NCBI RefSeq assembly: GCF_963675165.1
Contig: NC_087377.1
Span: forward strand, 17,877,018 to 17,941,017
Reading direction: 5' to 3'
From: Halichondria panicea
Lineage: Eukaryota > Porifera > Demospongiae > Suberitida > Halichondriidae
DNA length: 64,000 nucleotides
Made by a program: the position numbers and the translations under genes. Position 1 is the stretch's first letter. Each line of letters opens with the position of its first letter. Positions 30,545 to 41,239 of this stretch are shown here, piece by piece. The notes below the pieces were generated by a model that was not told the DNA's origin, ran no database searches, and saw only the letters and a program-made list of their open reading frames with translations.

Positions 30545-32931
30545 CACACACACACCCATACGTATAGCACCAGCGTTGGTTTGTTCCAACACTTTCTCCT
30601 CTGATGGAGTAGCGACAGTCAGCTGGGTACTCGTGCACACCGGTGGCCTCAACCTCACCTCACAGGAGGTGGCGTATGCAACGCCTGAGGCTGTGGACTT
30701 CACACCGATTATGGCGGACCTATTGGAGCAGAGCTCAGTATCCGTGAGGGGTTTGTCTGCAGGGGAGTTCTACACATTTAGAATTAGTGCAAGCAATGCT
30801 CTAGGAGAGGCTGTATCAGTCTGTCCTGCACTGTGGCTAACAACAGGTACTTTCACATGCACTATAGCTTGAAATTAAAAAACAAAAAGCCGAAATGCTA
30901 GACTAATTAATCTGTAGTGTGTTGACTAGTGTACAGAGCCTATAGTGTGGTCCCACTGTGTACACTGTAGCTAGTGTACAGAGCCTATAGTGTGTAGTCC
31001 CACTGTGTACACTGTAGCTAGTGTACAGAGCCTTGTGGTCCCACTGTGTACACTGTAGCTAGTGTACAGAGCCTATAGTGTGTAGTCCCACTGTGTACAC
31101 TGTAGCTAGTGTACAGAGCCTATAGTGTGGTCCCACTGTGTACACTGTAGCTAGTGTACAGAGCCTATGGTCCCACTGTGTACACTGTATAGCTATAGTA
31201 GTTTACTTATGTTTTCTCTAATAAGGTTTTCATTTCAAATGAGGTGAAAAGGCTAATTTATTGTTGTAGCTTGGTAAATTAGGCATGAATTGATCTACTG
31301 CTAAATGCACATCTATCTATTAAGCCAGTAGACATCTAATCCACCTGGGCTATATATTGTATTACTGAGCAACAGGTGCTAATTAAGTGGCATGAAAGGT
31401 GGGTAGCTACAGCCAACAAGGAGTTTCCCACAACACTGCATATCTTCCTATGCACCTACACCCACACTGACATGCAGGCATACCACAGATACCACTCATA
31501 CATGGCATCATCTCAAACAACTCACTACAAGCACTCCTCACTGTTAGCACGTCTGCGTCTGGAACCGGACCATCAGACTCCACCTTCCAATTCCTGATTC
31601 AAGTCGTGGATACCAATTCCACGTTGATGTTTGAAACCTCCATTCCACGTCCAAACTATCGAGATGGGGCCATTGTTGAACTGACTGTTACCTCTGGTTT
31701 TGTGCAAGGTGGTGATTTCATCTTCACTGTGAGGACTGAGAATCAATACGGGACAAGTTCATTCTCAGAACCTGTTAGAGTGATCGTGGCTGACTCAGAA
31801 GATGCACAACTACCAGGTATAGTAACGCTATAGATCCCCTTCATTTGGAGTTGGCTCTGTAACTAGAGCTGATGGTACAAATTCTGATTTTCTGAAAGCT
31901 TAGAAGCAGACCTTTTAAATGGTGTCAATCATTAAAACTATAGTTGTCAATTTGGCCGTACCATGGATTATTATGGCCCTGACAAAATTCTACATCATCT
32001 GAAAGGCCCCTCTCTAAGCTGTCAGAAAATTAACATTATGACCAACAGAACCAAATTTATGGCCGTTCAAAGATGCTCTATTGAAATGCTTTCGGTTTTA
32101 GTACTACCTTTAGTCTAATTTTATTGACTATAATTATATATTTCTCTTGCAGTGGCTGCTATAGCTGGTGGAATTGGAGGTGGTGTGCTGCTGCTGTTGC
32201 TAGTGGTGATCATCATACTGGTGGTGGTCTGTATTGTACGCAGCAATAAAACAGGTATGCATGTTATAGGCTTGTTGTATATAATGCATATAGGAATGCA
32301 TGGAATGCATGGAACGTACATGTTATGATGTAGTGGAGCTAATAAAGGCAAACTATACATAATTATAGCTAATTCCCTTTTTTCCTAATACCATGCAATA
32401 AATTACATCATTTCTTCTCTCTATACAGACACAGAATCTAAAATCCAACGTTGTGATTCTCTAGAGATGGTATCCAATCAGAACTACGGCAAGTTCAGTG
32501 AGGGGGTGGATACGCCCACAGCAGTACCACACAACACACACTACGATACTATTCCAGTCCGCTCTCCTTCTATCTACGATCAACTAGCTCCACCCCCCAA
32601 GGAAACGTTATCGGACAATCCATTGTATAGCAGCACAGGGGAGCTGAGATTGAGCGCTGTGTTTAACACTTACAATATGGTGCCCCCCAGAGGTAGTTCC
32701 CACCAACTGACCCCCAGTCATCAGAATATTCCACTACCCCCTCGTCCGGTGAGCGAGAGTGACCCCGCCCACTCCACCCCAAGCCCCTCCCACCCCACCT
32801 ATTCCACACCGTCAGCCCCTCTGGACATGCCCCCTCTAACGAACCACCACCTGATGGACAGCGAACACTTGTACGCTCATGCTACTAGTAACAGAGCACC
32901 ACTCTCAGAACCAACGTACTCTGAACTATAG
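28604..32931 (+). CDS. Ig/FN3 receptor with ITAM-like tail (putative activating partner)
   Basis: Nine exons, all phases consistent, 842 aa: 28604-28652 (signal peptide MKSILLSVLALSLVPYC), 28734-29096 (Ig-like, FNCD/LFCG), 29197-29496 (Ig-like without Cys pair), 29579-29878 (Ig, LMCG/WTCT), 29934-30227, 30568-30846, 31478-31816 (FN3), 32153-32254 (TM), 32429-32931 (long tail). Domain order and intron phases equal those of the divergent ITIM gene, so the two are duplicates. The tail has YDTI (714-717) and YDQL (725-728) separated by seven residues, i.e. YxxI-x7-YxxL as in an ITAM. It also has a PLPPRPV SH3-type motif and more tyrosines (PLYSS, TYNMV, HLYAH, terminal PTYSEL). An ITAM would bind a Syk-type tandem SH2 kinase; an endocytic YxxPhi role is an alternative. 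Confidence 0.85.
30446..30541. repeat. (CA)n microsatellite
   Basis: About 48 CA units, 26 bp before the acceptor of an FN3 exon of the ITAM-like receptor. Confidence 0.95.
30880..31255 (-). mobile_element. TIR element with internal 45-bp minisatellite, copy E
   Basis: About six units, several shortened (GAGCCTTGTGGTCCC, GAGCCTATGGTCCC). Left AAAAAGCCGAAATGCTAGAC, right CATTTCAAATGAGGTGAAAA. Intron of the ITAM-like receptor. Confidence 0.7.
31840..32095. repeat. Dispersed AAGCTTTC-core repeat, copy
   Basis: CTGATTTTCTGAAAGCTTAG, GTACCATGGATTATTATGGC and AACAGAACCAAATTTATGGC, then CGTTCAAAGATGCTC. Sits in the intron before the TM exon of the ITAM-like receptor. Confidence 0.65.
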
Positions 32932-33065
32932 ATCAGTGGAAATTTTCATATAACAAACTCATTCAAACACATCTCTATAATACAAGCGGCTTTATGGTAT
33001 AAAATATTATGCATACACAGTTACTAGAAATGAAATTACGGTCTCACTCTGTAAGGCTGCATTGT

Positions 33066-33881
33066 TCAGTTCAATATCGCTACTGTTTCACCTGCATGTA
33101 GATTAATTATTTGAGCAAAACATATACCTGCGGGATTCCTTGCTGTGCATGTGATATGTAGTCAGTAACAGAACACACAATTATACTAGTCCAAACAATA
33201 CTTACACTCACTTTGGTCATTGGAATAAGAAGGTCTTCGTCTCTTATAAACCAACAATATCAGTAGTATGATCACTATGACTCCAATAACTCCAACCACA
33301 GACACAGCAATTACCACTTCGTTAACGACACTTCCACTTGTTCCTATATACGTATATGAACATATTCTAATAGACTGGTAATTGGTTAAAAAATAACAAA
33401 CCTTCTGTAAGTGTCAGACTTTCTGTAAGTGTCGGACTCTCTGTAAGTGTCGGACTTTCTGTAAGTGTCGGACTTTCTGTAAGTGTTGGACTTTCTGTAA
33501 GTGTCGAACTTTCTGTAGGTGGTGTGAGGAAGCTGATAATGATGTTACTACCCACATTGGTGGAGGTCAGAGTGCAAGAGTAGGTCCCAGTGTCTGTAGA
33601 TTGTGGGTTGATGAACACGAGGTTATTGCCAACTTGAGTGGCAGACCAGGGCAGACGAAGTCGACCAACACGCACCCAGCGTAGAGTAAGAACATTACTG
33701 ACACTGGAGGAACAGTTGAGTTGTGTTGTCTGACCAGCAAATACTTCCCCGGGAGGACCGGCAACAGTGGGCGGTGAGGGTGCTGTGTGTGTGTGGAGGG
33801 GTGTGTGTGTGTGTGTGAGTGGAGGGGGAGTTGTGTGTGTGGGCGGGAGAGGGAGCTGTGTGTAGGTGGGTGGAGGGGGAG

Positions 33882-33920
<39 letters not shown>

Positions 33921-36900
33921 TGGAGGGGGAGTTGTGTGTGTGGGCGGGAGAGGGAGCTGTGTGTAGGTGGGTGGAGGGGGAGTTGTGTGTGAGGGCGGAG
34001 AAGGAGTTGTGTGTGTGTGGAGGGGGAGTTGTGTGTGTGTGTGTGTGTGTGTGTGGGGGCAGAGAGGGAGCTGTGTGTGTGGGTGGAGGGGGAGATTAAA
34101 CTCGTACAGTAGTTGTCCTGCACACTACTATTCATACTAAACAGTGTGTGCATGTGTGTGATGTGTGATGTGTGTGTGTGTGTGTGGGTGGCGGGGAAAA
34201 TTAAACTCGTACAGTAGTTGTCCTGCACACCACTAGTCATACTAAACAGTGTGTGCATGTGTGTGATGTGTGGTGTGTGCATGTGTGTGGGTGGAGGAGG
34301 AGATTAGACTCGTACAGTAGTTGTCCTGCACACTACTATTCATACTAAACAGTGTGTGCATGTGTGTGATGTGTGTGTGTGGGTGGAGGGGAAAATTAAA
34401 CTCGTACAGTAGTTGTCCTGCACACCACTATTCATACTAAACAGTGTGTGCATGCAAGACACATGTTGTGTGAAAAATTCTCCCTGAAAGAAGAACTGAG
34501 ATGTTCCCATCGCATTGACAGATGCAACACGTATGTCATACAAAGCACTCGGTATTAGATCCGTCAACATCACCATGGTAACATTGCCGGGCACCCTTCT
34601 CTCCATAACGTTATTATCAGAGGTCCAATTATTGAAGCGCTCTTTGTATTGTACGAGGAATTTGATCACCTGACCCCCGGGAAACACCCAGGAAATTAGA
34701 GCAGTTCTATTGGTTAATAAAATCGGCTCATCTGTAAAGGTCAATCAAAAGACTATTTTTGTCCTGTTTTGACAAAAAACCATGCACGATTGTACAATGT
34801 AAACAAGCACTGTGTTGCTAAGTGTTCAGGAACCCCTGGGGACATAAGCCATCTACAGATATCGATGTAACACTGGCTACATTCTAAGCTCCTCTACAGT
34901 TCAGTTGTTGCTGAGCTTCAGTTTTTGTTTTATAATGACATTGTACAATCTGACTGTGAGAGATCAGAGGAGGTGGGACGTGTGTCATCAGTCACATGGC
35001 AATGGAATGTGTGGCATTTAATGTTTACGTTAGGCTCTTGACCTTTAACCTTTCCTTACATGTGCCTGTGGTAGATCTACTGTTGTGCTCTCTAGCAAGC
35101 TAGCTCACATCACCTTCTAGTAATCTCGAAAGTTAATTGTAAACTGTTATGGAAGACGGTAACTAACCTGAGTTAACCTCCCTATAGACTGCTCTCCGTA
35201 GTAGCTTATATACAGTAAAAACCACTAGGTTTGATGGTGAATTTCAAGCTATTGAGCCGGGATCCCACGGAGATCGCTGATCCACAAGTTAGTACTATCC
35301 TTTCACTACATGATAGCTAAATTTAGAGAAAATTACCGTGTGATCGCTGCTGTTTTTGGCTGCTTGAAGATCCGTATTTTTCATGCACAAATCCTTGTCT
35401 AAATCTTTGCAGTTAAACCTGAATTGTTAATTACTGAGGCGCACGTGATGCGTGTCCTACCTCCTCTGGTGAGAGAGCAATCAATCAGCCTGTACAACAA
35501 CTTGTAAATAACAATGTAAAAAACCATGACAACATAGATCACAATCACCTTGACAAGTTGGAGCATTTCCACTCCACTGCTCACTGGTCTGACAGGCACG
35601 TGTAGAGGAACCAATCAGAGTGTAGCCAGTGGAACAGGTGTAGGTAGCAGACACTCTTCCATTGAGAGGAGGGAGGAGAGTGGGGCACTGTAGTGCTGGT
35701 TATGGGGGAAAGAAGTTGCTGTTGAACTTCAGTCATTGTTTACATTGTTACAATCAATGCTTGAAAGATCAATCAGCAGCTTATGACAACATTACAATCA
35801 CCTTGACAAGTTGGAGCATTTCCACTCCACACTCCATGGTCACAGAAACGTACAGATCTAGAGGAGCCACTCAGAATGTAGCCAGTGGAACATCTGTAGA
35901 AGGCTGTGTTCTCAGAGGCTCCTGAACTTCTATATAGCGACACAGTTCCATGAGATGGATGAGATAGTTCAGGGCATTGTGCTTCACTGCATGTTGGTGT
36001 AGTTCCACTCCACTGGTCATTGGTCTGACAGGTACGTGTAGAGGAGCCAATCAGAGTGTAGCCAGTGGAACAGGTGTAGGTAGCTGTATCTCCTCCGCTA
36101 GCAGACACTCTTCCATTGAGAGGAGGGGGGAGGGTGGGGCACTGTAGTGCTGGTATGGGGGAAAGAAGTTGCTGAGCTTCAGTCATGCATTCAGTGTACA
36201 ATCAATGTAACGCAAGTATTAGACTGTGAAAGATCAATCAATTAGCTTGTATAGCAGCTTGTAATAACAATGTAAAAAGCCATGACAACTCGATCACAAT
36301 CACCTTGACAAGTTGGTGCATTTCCACTCCACTGCTCATTGGTCTGACAGGTACGTGTAGAGGAACCAATCAGAGTGTAGCCAGTGGAACAGGTGTAGGT
36401 AGCTGTATCTCCTCCGCTAGCAGACACGCTTCCATTGAGAGGAGGGGGGAGGGTGGGGCATTGTAGTGCTGGTATGGGGGAAAGAAGTTGCTGAACTTCA
36501 GTCCTTGTTATTTACAATCAATGCAATGTAAGTATTTAACTGTGAAAGATCAATCAATCTGCAACTTATGACAACATTACAATCACCTTGACAAGTTGGA
36601 GCATTTCCACTCCACACTCCATGGTCACAGAAACGTACAGATCTAGAGGAGCCACTCAGAATGTAGCCAGTGGAACATCTGTAGAAGGCTGCGTTCTCAG
36701 AGGCTCCTGAACTTCTATATAGCGACACAGTTCCATGAGATGGAGGAGATAGTTCAGGGCATTGTGCTTCACTGCATGTTGGTGTAGTTCCACTCCACTG
36801 GTCATTGGTCTGACAGGTACGTGTAGAGGAGCCAATCAGAGTGTAGCCAGTGGAACAGGTGTAGGTAGCTGTATCTCCTCCGCTAGCAGACACTCTTCCA

Positions 36901-38469
36901 TTGAGAGGAGGGGGGAGAGTGGGGCACTGTAGTGCTGGTATGGGGGAAAAAAGTTGCTGAGCTTCAGTCAGTACGTACAATCAATGTAACGCAAGTATTA
37001 GACTGTGAAAGATCAATCAATTAGCTTGTATAGCAGCTTGTAAATAACAATGTAAAAAGCTATGACAACTCGATCACAATCACCTTGACAAGTTGGTGCA
37101 TTTCCACTCCACTGCTCATTGGTCTGACAGGTACGTGTAGAGGAGCCAATCAGAGTGTAGCCAGTGGAACAGGTGTAGGTAGCTGTATCTCCTCCGCTAG
37201 CAGACACACTTCCATTGAGAGGAGGGGGGAGAGTGGGGCATTGTAATGCTGGTATGGGGGAAAGAAGTTGCTGAACTTCAGTCCTTGTTATTTACAATGT
37301 AAGCTAGTATTTAACTGTGAAAGATCAATCAATCAGCAGCTTATGACAACATTACAATCACCTTGACAAGTTGGAGCATTTCCACTCCACACTCCATGGT
37401 CACAGAAACGTACAGATCTAGAGGAGCCACTCAGAATGTAGCCAGTGGAACATCTGTAGATGGCTCTGTTCTCAGAGGCTCCTGAACTTCTATATAGCGA
37501 CACAGTTCCATGAGATGGAGGAGATAGTTCAGGGCATTGTACTTTACTGCATGTTGGTGTAGTTCCACTCCACTGCTCATTGGTCTGACAGGTACGTGTA
37601 GAGGAACCAATCAGAGTGTAGCCAGTGGAACAGGTGTAGGTAGCTGCACCTCCGCTAGCAGACACTCTTCCATTGAGAGGAGGGGGGAGGGTGGGGCACT
37701 GTAGTGCTGGTATGGGGGAAAGAAGTTGCTGAGCTTCAGTCATTGTTAAATGCATTGTACAATCAAGTATTAGACTGTGAGAAATTAATCAATCAGCTTG
37801 TACAGCAGCTTAATAACATGACAACATCGATCTCACAATCACCTTCACTAGTGAGTTGACAAGTTGGAGCATTTCCACTCCACTGCTCATTGGTCTGACA
37901 GGTACGTGTAGAGGAACCAATCAGAGTGTAGCCAGTGGAACAGGTGTAGGTAGCAGACACTCTTCCATTGAGAGGAGGGAGGAGAGTGGTGGGGCACTGT
38001 GGGGCTGCGAACACAGAGTGAATGAGAACTGTATGATGGTCCAAATTCTCTATAGCCACTTACCAGTTTGATAAACGAACTCATCCTCGCTGCCAGTGCA
38101 TCGTAGGATGACAGGTATCCCCAGACCAAAAAAAGCAGTGGCATCATTGATTACCAAGATACCGTTTTCTATAGTAACTCCATTCATTCCGTTGGAAAGA
38201 ACTATGCTACTAGGTTGGGCTCGGGCAGTCCACTGTGCATTAGTTGTAATCTCTCCATTTACATTAATGCACTGTATGCAGGAGGTAGCCAGTGAAGCAT
38301 TTATAGAAATTGTAGCAGTCAGATTGAAGGTTTCACTGCAAGTCTGGCCATGGATACCTGTAAGGAATAGAACCTTATCGTATAATTATTGCTATTGTTG
38401 GCTACTCTGAAACTTACAAGGCATTAAGCAGAAGGAGAGCAGAGCTATCAGAGCTACACCATCATCCAT
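33066..38469 (-). CDS. Ten-sushi/FN3/Ig transmembrane receptor with LTE-repeat stalk
   Basis: Exons: 38418-38469 (signal peptide MDDGVALIALLSFCLMPC), 38064-38357 (Cys-rich Ig-like domain), seven sushi exons at 37843-38004, 37362-37706, 37084-37248, 36587-36934, 36304-36468, 35802-36149 and 35549-35695 (alternating one and two domains, ten in all), 34465-34731 (FN3, NRTALISWVFPGG), 33402-33782 (Ig plus stalk), 33212-33343 (TM), 33066-33142 (tail, TGA). Total 960 aa if the FN3 exon ends at 34465. Sushi domains show TYTCSTGYTLIGSSTRTC...WSG...PTC. All joints are phase 1, but the donor after FN3 reads ATGTGT where the paralogue at 63.2 kb has GTAAGT; this copy may splice differently or be impaired. 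The Ig domain runs into a stalk of (S/P)TLTE hexapeptides. The tail is short (YKRRRPSYSNDQ, then NPAG) and lacks the paralogue's NPAYGM and YVNP motifs. Sushi/Ig/FN3 mixtures suggest adhesion or recognition. Confidence 0.78.
33404..33515 (-). repeat. 18-bp in-frame repeat coding the LTE stalk
   Basis: Six to seven units of 18 bp (TTTCTGTAAGTGTCGGAC on the plus strand), each coding six residues such as SPTLTE. Absent from the paralogue at 62.7 kb, where the Ig domain meets the TM exon directly. Confidence 0.9.
33785..34460. repeat. Composite minisatellite between FN3 and Ig exons
   Basis: Two blocks. 33785-34095 has GTGTGT stretches with GGAGGGGGAGTTGTGTGTGT and GGCGGGAGAGGGAGCTGTGT. 34095-34455 has four units of about 100 bp with CGTACAGTAGTTGTCCTGCA and CATACTAAACAGTGTGTGCA. 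Frames across it are artefacts. Confidence 0.85.
34740..35548. other. Intron between FN3 and last sushi exon
   Basis: No exon-like frame with good splice sites was seen. Unlike the short introns in the sushi array it is not visibly duplicated. Confidence 0.5.
35549..38004 (-). repeat. Tandemly amplified sushi-exon array
   Basis: A unit of about 670-790 bp consisting of a double-sushi exon, a short intron and a single-sushi exon is repeated three times behind a first single-sushi exon. Introns are also conserved (GATCAATCAATTAGCTTGTA, TATGACAACATTACAATCAC and GTTGCTGAGCTTCAGTC recur), which shows recent duplication. Confidence 0.88.
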
Positions 38470-38916
38470 CTTGCTCAAACTATTATTATTAATGGCTTCA
38501 CGTAATGAACTTGGCACCCTACTAAGTAAACTACCAGACACAACATTGTCATTTATGGTTGTCTCATCAACCCACATGCAACATAACTCTTGGCATTATA
38601 TAAAGTTTCCCTGGAAGTAATAAATAAACAAAGACATACCATGTAACTTACACCTATTATGTATATACAATGCTTCCTGGAGGTGACAGACTTGCAGGGC
38701 AATCAAACTTGACTAAGATAGCCATGCAGCTATCCACCATACACAGCCTGCCACTGTACACGTACACATTATGAATAGATCTATGGAATAAAAAAGAAGC
38801 AGAGGAAAAATAGAAATGTAACCGCACATAATTATACCAGTTCTAAAATGTAGTGAAAAACTAGGAATGAGATGTGTTATTTCTGAGCACCAGTGCCAGA
38901 CATATAGTCTCAAATA

Positions 38917-38980
38917 CATAGTCTCAAATACCTGCCTCAAACTAAAAGCTTTTAGGTTGAGGCAGGTATTCGAGACTATG
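38917..38980. repeat. 64-bp near-perfect palindrome
   Basis: CATAGTCTCAAATACCTGCC... is mirrored by ...GGCAGGTATTCGAGACTATG around the centre AAAAGCTTTT, with two mismatches in 32-nt arms and no loop. Upstream of the sushi receptor. Confidence 0.9.
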
Positions 38981-39059
38981 CCAGACACAGAGTGAGCAGT
39001 ACACTCAGTAGACAGGAACAAGTGGTCACTGGAGGGGGTGGGGTGGGGGTGTGGTTATA

Positions 39060-39172
39060 GTAGATTATCCTCACCCCCTCTAACAAACCACCACCTGATG
39101 GACAGGGAACACTCGTACGCTCATGCTAGTAACAGAGCACCACCCTCAGAACCAACGTACTCTGAACTATAG
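39060..39172 (+). pseudogene. Fragment of the ITAM-like receptor tail
   Basis: Codes LTNHHLMDREHSYAHA and SNRAPPSEPTYSEL, then a stop. It is almost the last 35 codons of the tail at 32830-32931, with a 3-bp deletion and substitutions. Nothing of the rest of that receptor lies upstream, so it is a stranded 3' end. Confidence 0.85.
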
Positions 39173-39359
39173 ATTATAGTATATAGTTTGCAATTCATAA
39201 CATTTTTACATTCAAAAAAAGAACACACATCTCTGATCACATTCTGATTTCATGACTGTATAATATTTACAAAAAAAACACTCGACTTTATGGTATAATG
39301 CAAGCGCATGCAGATATGTATAATAGTTATTTTGGGGTTCCACAAAATAACAATCTTAC

Positions 39360-39780
39360 TTAGGCTGCATCTGGTTCACCTGTAATATAAATAATGCACA
39401 TTATGTCAGTAACATGCACACACATACCTTCACTGATGTTGTTGTTGCTGCCAGGATCAACGTAATCTGAAAGATAACAGGCATTATGACATTGCTACAC
39501 ACACGCACGCACATGTGATACTACATGCACAGTATTGTGACACCTCAAGCATGTTCAATTGGACGTTGGATTGGACGTTAGAAGCTGGTCTAACAGACAT
39601 ACACCATATGCGGGATTCCGTGCATTGTGTTAGTATTAAAAGAACACACACTATATATAAGTTGAAAACAATACTTCTTTGGTCATGCATTGGAAAAAAT
39701 GTTGCTTATTAAAACCAACAGTATAGACCTATCAGTATGACACCACTTCAACACCTCCACACCGCCATTAATATCAAGAG
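39360..39780 (-). pseudogene. Remnant of the sushi-receptor-type TM and tail exons
   Basis: On the minus strand: degraded TM-exon sequence at about 39670-39780 (similar to 33212-33343); a tail exon near 39545-39625 with AATCCCGCATATGGT but without the acceptor AG and with two extra bases before ATGTCT; then apparently intact exons 39428-39466 (DYVDPGSNNNISE) and 39360-39379 (GEPDAA, stop). No Ig, FN3 or sushi exons accompany it. Its tyrosine motif YVDP parallels YVNP of the gene at 62.3 kb. Confidence 0.7.
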
Positions 39781-39889
39781 TAGCTCTCCTCTCTAATCTT
39801 AGAGTAGCCATGGCAGTGCAGCCTCGATTCCAGGCCTTTTAATGGGCCTTGAATCGAGGAGGATGGCGCTTATAACACATGACATCTGA

Positions 39890-39900
39890 TGCGCATGCGT
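39890..39900. promoter_or_regulatory. NRF1-like palindromic motif
   Basis: TGCGCATGCGT, close to the NRF1 consensus, upstream of a GTAAGT donor at 39973. May mark the promoter of the candidate small gene. Confidence 0.4.
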
Positions 39901-40168
39901 AGATCTGATTTTACCTCATGACCAAAAGAAGGCTCATCCGGCCGATATCCGTGAAGCCGAACTAAGCTACTGGTAAGTAATGTCGTACCTCCTTTGATCA
40001 TTTGTTGTGTACATATATATTATGCATGAGCAATTATAGCAACTTTTGCGCTATTATTGGAATGATTAATTTTATGCCGTTCGTTCATTACATTGCTCTG
40101 CATTCTGCAATGCAATGGGTAACAAATTGTTGTTCTCGTTGTTACAGATTCTTCATTCTTCCACCCAA

Positions 40169-40766
40169 ATGACAACCAAGATCATGCGCAGACCTGCTCG
40201 CTGCACAGATGGAGCTATGATGGCGGTACACACTGTGCCAGACAACGTTGAAAGCACTCAAGTGAGGAAAATGACTAGAATATACTACATGTATAGTTGA
40301 GTAAAAACTTTTGCAAATGTGCCAAATCAGGACCTTTTTGCGATATAACTATTGCATTCTTGTATTTACTAGTTAGGTTTTGCGATTTTATTGCTGCGAA
40401 TTGATCCAAGTTTTTGGTGTAATAATTTCAAAACTGCATGACTATATATCCTTCTCGTCCCAGGCCTTACCTCTGTACATGCATAGACAGTATCCCTTAC
40501 ACTTGATATCCCATCACCCCATACAGAGCAGTTGTGACATGTTGGGAGTGTCTTATGTCTGTGGCTTTGCTAGAGTAGTAAGCTTGTGGTTCATTAGCCC
40601 TTGCATGCAACAGAAAATTGCCAAACAGCAAAACCACTAGATATGAATTCATTACCAATAATAATTCCTCTTTGTGCTTGCATTGACAAGTCTAGACTAT
40701 GTCTATTATGAGTGGTCCCCTTTCACCTTTATTCTCTTCTCACATGTACAGACTAAAGTTCTCTGA
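40169..40766 (+). CDS. Candidate spliced small protein, 73 aa, unrecognised
   Basis: A non-coding first exon could end at 39972 (CTG|GTAAGT). Coding exons would be 40169-40261 (from the ATG; exon begins at 40148), 40464-40577 and 40752-40766. All have good acceptors and donors and fit in phase 0: MTTKIMRRPARCTDGAMMAV..., ALPLYMHRQYPLHLISHHPI..., then TKVL stop. I recognise no family. A 37-codon open frame in the last exon is in another phase. The locus could equally be a non-coding RNA. Confidence 0.35.
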
Positions 40767-41054
40767 ATGCATGCCATTCATGGAGGACCAAGCAAGAATC
40801 AACTGCAGCATTGAGGGAGGGGCTCTTCTCACCTGTTCTCCAGGAGTGGCTGAGCTGCCCTTATAGGTACAATTAATCCCCTTTTTTCGTTCGAATATCC
40901 TTGTTCTGTGTAATGCTTCTAAGAGCGTGGTGGTTTTTGGCATCCCTTTAGCACAACTAATTATTTAATTATGCATTAAAATTAGAGTGACTTGCACATG
41001 TTTTATGGCCTGACAATATAAATAATTGCAAGCCCCACTAAGATAATTATATTA

Positions 41055-41237
41055 CTGGAGTTTGCAGAATCTTTGCAACACATGAATAAAAGTGTTGAGC
41101 ACTGTGGTTCCTTATGTGGGAAATGCTCATACATTTAAGTAGTAAAACAGACCACAGTGTGTACACAAAATCCATATAAGGAACGGGTAACGCTCTACGC
41201 TTTTACTGGTGTGTTGCAAAGACTCTGCAAACTCCAG
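41055..41237. mobile_element. 183-bp MITE with long TIRs and TA target duplication
   Basis: Left end CTGGAGTTTGCAGAATCTTT and right end GAGTCTTTGCAAACTCCAG-type inverse; pairing extends about 70 bp inward (AAAAGTG..., GGTTCCTTAT against ATAAGGAAC). Flanked by TA on both sides (41053-41054, 41238-41239), as in Tc1/mariner-derived MITEs. Confidence 0.8.
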
Positions 41238-41239
41238 TA

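Noticed and set aside
33092-33127. A 36-bp intron in the tail of the sushi receptor
   Set aside because: Too short to be an intron, and the sequence is open in frame, so I treat 33066-33142 as one exon.
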